Assembly: GCA_035222895.1 (NCBI GenBank)
Contig: JAVYIG010006357.1
Span: 45,001-109,000, forward strand
Reading direction: 5' to 3'
Source of the DNA: Strongylocentrotus droebachiensis
Lineage: Eukaryota > Echinodermata > Echinoidea > Camarodonta > Strongylocentrotidae
DNA: 64,000 bases
This document shows positions 61,301 to 64,000 of this stretch, piece after piece; the stretch's first letter is position 1, and the number at the start of each line of letters is the position of its first letter. A program made the translations under genes and the position numbers. The notes beneath the pieces are model-generated. The model had not been told where the DNA came from, did no database searches, and saw only the letters and a program-made list of their open reading frames with translations.

Positions 61301-62493
61301 AAATGCTTTACTATCTCCCTTCCCCCGGAAAAAGAAATACAACTAGGTTTCTGAAGAGATGATTGGTACTACAAAATAAAAGAATAGCAACGACTACAGA
61401 CATACTCAAGCATTCTGTCTTGCACCCATCAAAGAATATTGCAAGAATGAACGGAAATCCGACAATACCAAGGTTTACAAGCAGAAGCTAAAGGAACAAA
61501 GCGTGCAAAAAAATAACTGGCAGCCAATCACAGCCTGTTTTTTTTTCCTGCTTTGTTCATTTAGCCTCCGCTGATTTCGGCTTTCTGTTCATTCTTGCGA
61601 TTAAATCCAATGAGATAATCGCAAAGAAAATGCTGTTCTACAACTGGGTTTGTATAAAGCATTAAAGAAAAGATGTTGTATTGCCCTTAAAGTGCCAAAA
61701 CATGGGTCGGTCATTCGGTCGGTCGGAAATCTTTCTTTTTTAATACTTTTTTCCTCTTCATCCTCTTTGGGCTGATTTTTCTCAGTTTTGAATGCTTTAA
61801 TATATTTTTATTTCAAAAAAACTGTAAAAAATTAAATTAAAAAATTAAAAAAGCTGACCATAGATTTCAAGATTTTTAGGTCGGTCGCAAAGGGCAATAT
61901 GACATCTCATTTTCTTAGGCATAATTGACTGACCCTCTACAGGGCAGCTTGATGTGTCTAGCTCCATTCTTCTCGATTTCCTCCTTGTCGTAGAACCTGT
62001 TTGTATTGGTGAGGTCAAAGACCCATCCAAGCTTGACCTGCCTGGAGTTCATGTAGGCAAACAGCATGGACGTGTCAAATCGGTTCTCTTCCGGAATGCT
62101 GTCATTGTACTTGGGACCAAGTGGAGTCTTAAAAGGGAGGAACTTTCCTGTGAAGGAGAAGAAGATTGAAATATATTACATTTCCTTTCTTGTCATAATA
62201 ATCATATTTTCTTTCCTTTTTATTTGTCATTTTCAAGATTAATGTGGTACCACATTATAATTTCAAGAGTTATGTTGTACCACATTATAATTTCAAGAAT
62301 TATGTTGTACAATATCCTAACTTCAAGAGTAATATGTTGTACCACGTTCTATAAACTTCAGAGTCTTTACAGACAGCCGGTCTTTCTATACAGGTGGTTG
62401 TTAGAGCAGGTTTGACTGTAGTATTAATATATTACCTGCAATCAAGGTTCCCTTCCGAGGACAGTTCAACCAACGTTCTGGTACAGCCAACAT
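46333..62493 (-). CDS. RNGTT: Bifunctional mRNA capping enzyme (RNA triphosphatase + guanylyltransferase), complete
   Basis: Sixteen coding exons in phase: 62436-62493, 61934-62147, 60856-61017, 59437-59576, 59316-59348, 59109-59200, 58445-58539, 57347-57448, 56191-56317, 54488-54559, 53751-53915, 52799-52870, 48899-48999, 48167-48233, 47342-47468, 46333-46583. They give 625 residues (human 597). The N-terminal half carries the Cys-phosphatase loop [10 protein letters not shown] that removes the RNA 5' gamma-phosphate. The C-terminal half is a nucleotidyltransferase with lysine-GMP motif [28 protein letters not shown] and LKWKPP. It caps nascent Pol II transcripts in the nucleus. The start [15 protein letters not shown] aligns with the human start region. 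The tail is Ser/Pro-rich and ends PPPPAPLHH. Intron 12 holds a LINE insertion in the same orientation. Confidence 0.95.
47563..47868 (+). mobile_element. TIR family 2 (MITE), copy 2 (internal deletion)
   Basis: Shares AACAAAATCCTGGATT and GAGTATGGTAAAACCGGTCA with copy 1 but lacks about 80 bp of its middle. It lies in RNGTT intron 14, antisense to the gene. Confidence 0.8.
48573..48724 (+). mobile_element. TIR family 1 (MITE), copy 5 (internally shorter)
   Basis: Termini TTGAAGCCCC and GGGGCTTCAA are perfect inverted repeats. The middle lacks the AAGAAAAAGGGGACC block found in the other copies. It lies in RNGTT intron 13. Confidence 0.78.
49298..49309. repeat. Target-site duplication of the LINE, 3' side
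   Basis: TTGTTGCTTTCT here is identical to 52543-52554 and borders the element on its 3' (minus-strand) end. Confidence 0.85.
49347..51260 (-). pseudogene. LINE reverse transcriptase and C-terminal knuckle, downstream of the TGA
   Basis: About 637 codons are open after the TGA. RT motifs in order are [34 protein letters not shown], the catalytic [34 protein letters not shown], and [24 protein letters not shown] thumb region follows. The C terminus has [17 protein letters not shown], a CxC-x7-H-x4-C knuckle shared by many invertebrate LINE proteins. Catalytic Asp residues are intact. The only visible defect in the whole element is the upstream TGA. Confidence 0.88.
51261..52322 (-). CDS. LINE endonuclease (APE-type) domain, ends at in-frame TGA
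   Basis: This is the first 353 codons of the retrotransposon frame. APE-type endonuclease motifs are visible: QLNAEGL near residue 12, LQETHC (catalytic Glu), [14 protein letters not shown] (Asp/Asn), the PDLSLV strand and the RSGHCPI His. This nuclease nicks target DNA to prime reverse transcription. It stops at TGA 51261-51263, but the same frame continues without a shift for 37 codons into the RT segment. The stop is therefore a point mutation, plausibly CGA to TGA. Confidence 0.88.
   Translation of the reverse strand: MMADTSTCVLQLNAEGLTRPKRDLISHIAKENCVNVICLQETHCETEEQLHIEGFDLICSIPHRKHGIASYVKQGMKASTTGRSPANSALQWSTFEAMGTHFCNLYKPPPEDVEIMLFPKMPRNSFVCGDFNSRNTAWGYPNTNKNGKLIFEWLESQELVILYNSKDNPTFYSGSHKSWTCPDLSLVSSNIRHTCSRTVLPKFPRSGHCPIIISSDIKLQLSNLPKKRWNFRKADWPKFQELTNKLTSRLPDPSTSNVNDSYSAFCSMLHQAAKLSIPRGRRHPYIPCWDEECDRLYESYTKSKTTEEREAVGNDLLISLGEKRRIRWEEEVSEINFTHSSRKAWTTINKLTG
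52543..52554. repeat. Target-site duplication of the LINE, 5' side
   Basis: This is the second copy of TTGTTGCTTTCT. It is followed by unrelated intron sequence. Confidence 0.85.
53290..53500. repeat. Imperfect tandem duplication in RNGTT intron 11
   Basis: GCAGCATCACC, then GTAGATTT and ACACxTCCATACAAAATxTGAAA, occur twice about 140 bp apart (53297 and 53440). Origin unknown. Confidence 0.55.
54018..54270. repeat. Degenerate TTCAATT/TTCAGTT array
   Basis: TTCAGTT, TTCAATTC, TCCAATTT and similar words recur roughly every 10 bp in RNGTT intron 10, as in a decayed short-unit satellite. Confidence 0.6.
54640..55006 (+). mobile_element. Probable LINE 3' UTR fragment
   Basis: The segment is T-rich and holds ATAGGGGATCAACCTTGACA and CCACCCTTCACCC. 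It ends AAATAAAATTGAATTTTGAA, a repeated (TTGAATT)-type tail typical of LINE 3' ends. No coding sequence remains. The assignment rests on the tail pattern alone. Confidence 0.4.
55425..55502 (-). mobile_element. SINE family A fragment
   Basis: Only the body (GACATCAATCTACATTTGCC on the minus strand) and part of the GGCGCC region remain, truncated by the LINE relic that follows. Confidence 0.5.
55505..55905 (+). mobile_element. Decayed LINE reverse transcriptase C-terminal fragment
   Basis: Plus-strand translation gives the common LINE thumb/C-terminal pattern with stops and frame shifts: [10 protein letters not shown], then [19 protein letters not shown], then [38 protein letters not shown] and [10 protein letters not shown]. 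It is a non-functional relic in RNGTT intron 9, antisense to the gene. Confidence 0.75.
55943..56142 (+). mobile_element. TIR family 1 (MITE), copy 6, variant subfamily
   Basis: Has CCTTAAAGTCCGTCAATAC at one end and GACAGTGGGGCTTTAA at the other. It shares diagnostic words with copy 2. It lies in RNGTT intron 9, directly after a LINE relic. Confidence 0.8.
56379..56772 (+). mobile_element. TIR family 2 (MITE), copy 3
   Basis: About 394 bp from CTTAAAGGGATTGGG to GATGCCTTTAAG, co-linear with copy 1 including the block AAGCCGATCG. It lies in RNGTT intron 8. Confidence 0.82.
57347..57448 (-). CDS. RNGTT: RNGTT exon 8: guanylyltransferase motif I (KxDG)
   Basis: The exon encodes [20 protein letters not shown], then [11 protein letters not shown]. 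The Lys of KADG forms the covalent enzyme-GMP intermediate. It is followed directly in exon 9 by RYMMLIDG, as in other animal capping enzymes. Confidence 0.95.
57781..57933. mobile_element. Short MITE, GGGCCCTGTCTTACAAAGA ends
   Basis: Ends GGGCCCTGTCTTACAAAGA and TCTTTGTAAGACGGGCC are inverted. The interior repeats CAATTGCAACT/GATTGATxTGGATCAATCGC words. 153 bp, in RNGTT intron 7. Confidence 0.75.
58062..58380. repeat. TACAGTCAAAC-type MITE inside a tandem duplication
   Basis: The unit AGAGTCAAACCTGCTTTAGT, then ACCACxTGTCTACAAAGACC, appears at 58065 and again at 58262. The flank GTGTAGAGCTCTGCATAT plus GTAGTCAGTAG occurs three times (about 58026, 58223, 58339). MITE and flank were duplicated together, and the second copy is internally shortened. 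Confidence 0.7.
59109..59348 (-). CDS. RNGTT: RNGTT exons 5-6: acidic/Gly-rich inter-domain linker
   Basis: A 33-bp micro-exon (59316-59348; [10 protein letters not shown]) and a 92-bp exon (59109-59200; [20 protein letters not shown]) join the triphosphatase and guanylyltransferase domains. Human RNGTT has an acidic, then Ser/Lys-rich linker here. The micro-exon is supported by AG/GT borders and correct phase on both sides, though its length makes it the least certain exon of the gene. Confidence 0.7.
59605..59975 (-). mobile_element. tRNA-derived SINE, family A, long copy
   Basis: The minus strand carries the head GGAGGTGTCGTGTACGAGTG and B box CGGTTCAAGTCCC, the body AAGACATTGATCTACATTTG, and the end AAGCGCTATATAAGAACTAG, then (ATT)n. 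It lies in RNGTT intron 3, in the gene's sense orientation. Confidence 0.8.
60514..60836. mobile_element. MITE with about 60-bp TIRs
   Basis: The left end GGGGGTGTTTCACACAGATC, with CTAAGTTGGACTTGAAAATT further in, is inverted on the right (TTTTTAAGTCCAACTTAGAG, then GATCTTTGTGAAAGACCCCC). It lies in RNGTT intron 3. Confidence 0.8.
60856..61017 (-). CDS. RNGTT: RNGTT exon 3: RNA 5'-triphosphatase active-site exon
   Basis: The exon encodes [15 protein letters not shown], then [20 protein letters not shown] and [17 protein letters not shown] is the HCxxxxxR(S/T)G loop of the cysteine phosphatase superfamily. Its Cys and Arg are the nucleophile and phosphate binder in metazoan capping enzymes. 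All key residues are present. It begins with one base completing a Gly codon and ends in phase 2. Confidence 0.95.
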
Positions 62494-64000
62494 ACCAGAG
62501 CTTGTCTCAGTAGTAGATTTCACTTGAATTTCTCATAGATTTGCTGTATGAAATGACAAAAAGGATAACCAATCATTAAACAAAAATCAGAATGAGTAGG
62601 CCGGGTGAGAGCAGGCGTGCGTGCAGTTAGCGACCGTGATGATGATCATCAATTCATAATGTGAATTACTTGCATGAATTTAATGAGGATCTGAGATTAC
62701 AGTCGCTAACCGCAAGCACACCGGCCTACTGTTGGTATGTACTTGTATTGTGCAGCGGTTTACCCGAAAGTGTATACTAATGTCTTTGTTTTTAGGGAAA
62801 ATACTCCAAAAAAGAGAAAAAAATTGACACAAAACAGTTAAGAAAGATAACAACTTTTAAATCATGACCGTCATTTGGACAATTGTGGAAGATATAGATA
62901 ATTTGGGGTGATTTATAGTTAGGTATCTCCACGCCGGAGTCACAGGTATATAGTCACAGTTGTGAACAAGCGCCAAATTTCCTTGGTTTTGCAGATATCT
63001 GAGCCTACTTTTACAGATTGGGCCAACCATATTCAGCTAAGTTTCGCCATTTTCTAATTTTATGACGTTTTTTCAAAATAAAGTGAGTCCTCAACGCCCG
63101 ATTAAATCGCATTTGTTTATCGTTGCGATCGGTTGTTAACACAGGTCACTGAAAAGTGAAACAGGTCAGCGGCAGGCTATCTGCACATGAGAGATAGACA
63201 GCCACCAGTCGGATATTGCACAACTGCTTTAAATGAAGTCACTGGAAGAGTGTCCACAATGCACAATTTTTTTATTTTATTTGATATCAGGTGGAGGAAA
63301 CTAGGCAGTCTCCTCTCGAGAATGAGGGAAAAGGGATTTAATATGTAAGTTTCCAAAATGTACCAAAATTGTATGATTTAACCTAATGATTTGATAGTCC
63401 ACGTTATGTTGTAATAGTAGAGTATTTTAAAAGTTCACAAATGAATTCTTTGGTTTACACCTTAAAGCTAGTATGAGGTCCATCCCGTTTTGAGTTTACA
63501 TTTAGACTTCATGCATTGATCTCGCTTTTGAGTCAAAGTGAGCACCGGGGCCAAGGCAGCATTTCACAAAATTCAAAAACTGCCGGAAATCCAAGTTTGC
63601 AGACCCTTTGCAGAGGCTGTATTAAGTTTAACATGTGTTTCATTGAGATGTGTGTAAAGTGTAAACTTGTACTTATGATGACAGCTACGTGAAACAATGC
63701 CCAAACAGTTCAAGTTTTCAAAAGACAAAAGCGTGAATGTTCACACCACCAGTGCGGCCGCCGATGATGATGCCTGGCCTGGCCTGGTGGGCGTACACAA
63801 TCACACTATTCACAGAAATAAGACTTAATTCTGCATGCATAAGTCCCGATACTTACTGTCTCATCAATTTAATATGCCAATCAACATAATATTCACTGAC
63901 AATATAGGCAATATAGTTGCAGAATACGTCACAAAAAATACACCCCGTTGTATAAAAATACCCAACATAATTACCAACATATGGGACATATCCTTTTGTG
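62494..64000 (-). promoter_or_regulatory. RNGTT upstream region (5' UTR/promoter not resolved)
   Basis: The coding start is at 62493. An upstream CATACAG at about 62545-62551 could be a splice acceptor, which would place a non-coding first exon further right. A less AT-rich stretch with GCGGCCGCCG and a CCTGG repeat lies at 63750-63790. No core promoter element can be assigned with confidence. Confidence 0.3.
62595..62731. mobile_element. Small MITE, AGTAGGCCGG ends
   Basis: AGTAGGCCGGGTGAG and AGTTAGCGAC on the left are inverted on the right (GTCGCTAACCGCAAGC, ACCGGCCTACT). 137 bp, placed about 100 bp upstream of the RNGTT start codon. Confidence 0.7.

Overview
The window is animal nuclear DNA: AT-rich, intron-dense and packed with short non-autonomous transposons, SINEs and microsatellites. 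It reads best as an echinoderm, probably a sea urchin. The basis is a pre-vertebrate KIAA0319/KIAA0319L-type gene, tRNA-headed SINEs with ATT/AAT tails, and kilobase introns. I cannot name the species, and the phylum is an inference.

Three spliced genes account for all convincing coding sequence. (1) Minus strand, 689-23441: a KIAA0319L-like membrane glycoprotein. Fifteen coding exons are assembled here in consistent phase: signal segment, MANSC domain, an EGF-like Cys-rich module, a Ser/Thr/Pro linker and PKD repeats. Its 3' end (last PKD repeat, membrane segment, tail) lies left of base 1. (2) Plus strand, 34573-42793: a complete ten-exon SelO-family protein adenylyltransferase of 608 residues. 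It has a secretory-type N terminus, and a cysteine at the position where vertebrates use selenocysteine. (3) Minus strand, 46333-62493: a complete sixteen-exon mRNA capping enzyme (RNGTT) of 625 residues, with an RNA triphosphatase HCxxxxxRTG loop followed by a guanylyltransferase KxDG domain.

Genes 1 and 2 are divergent across about 11 kb of transposon-rich DNA. Genes 2 and 3 converge across about 3.5 kb.

The mobile fraction is the most interesting part. Intron 12 of the capping-enzyme gene holds a near-intact non-LTR retrotransposon of about 3.2 kb with a 12-bp target-site duplication. Its single endonuclease plus reverse transcriptase frame is broken by only one TGA. Around it are several dispersed TIR families (one with six copies, another with three), four large fold-back (hairpin) elements, two tRNA-derived SINE families, a nested TIR element cut into a reverse transcriptase shard, and hAT-like MITEs with clear target duplications. 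No CRISPR array, rRNA gene or intact tRNA gene was seen. I found no clear undescribed system. The best leads are the predicted secretory SelO, the young LINE, and the divergent duplicated EGF-like exon.
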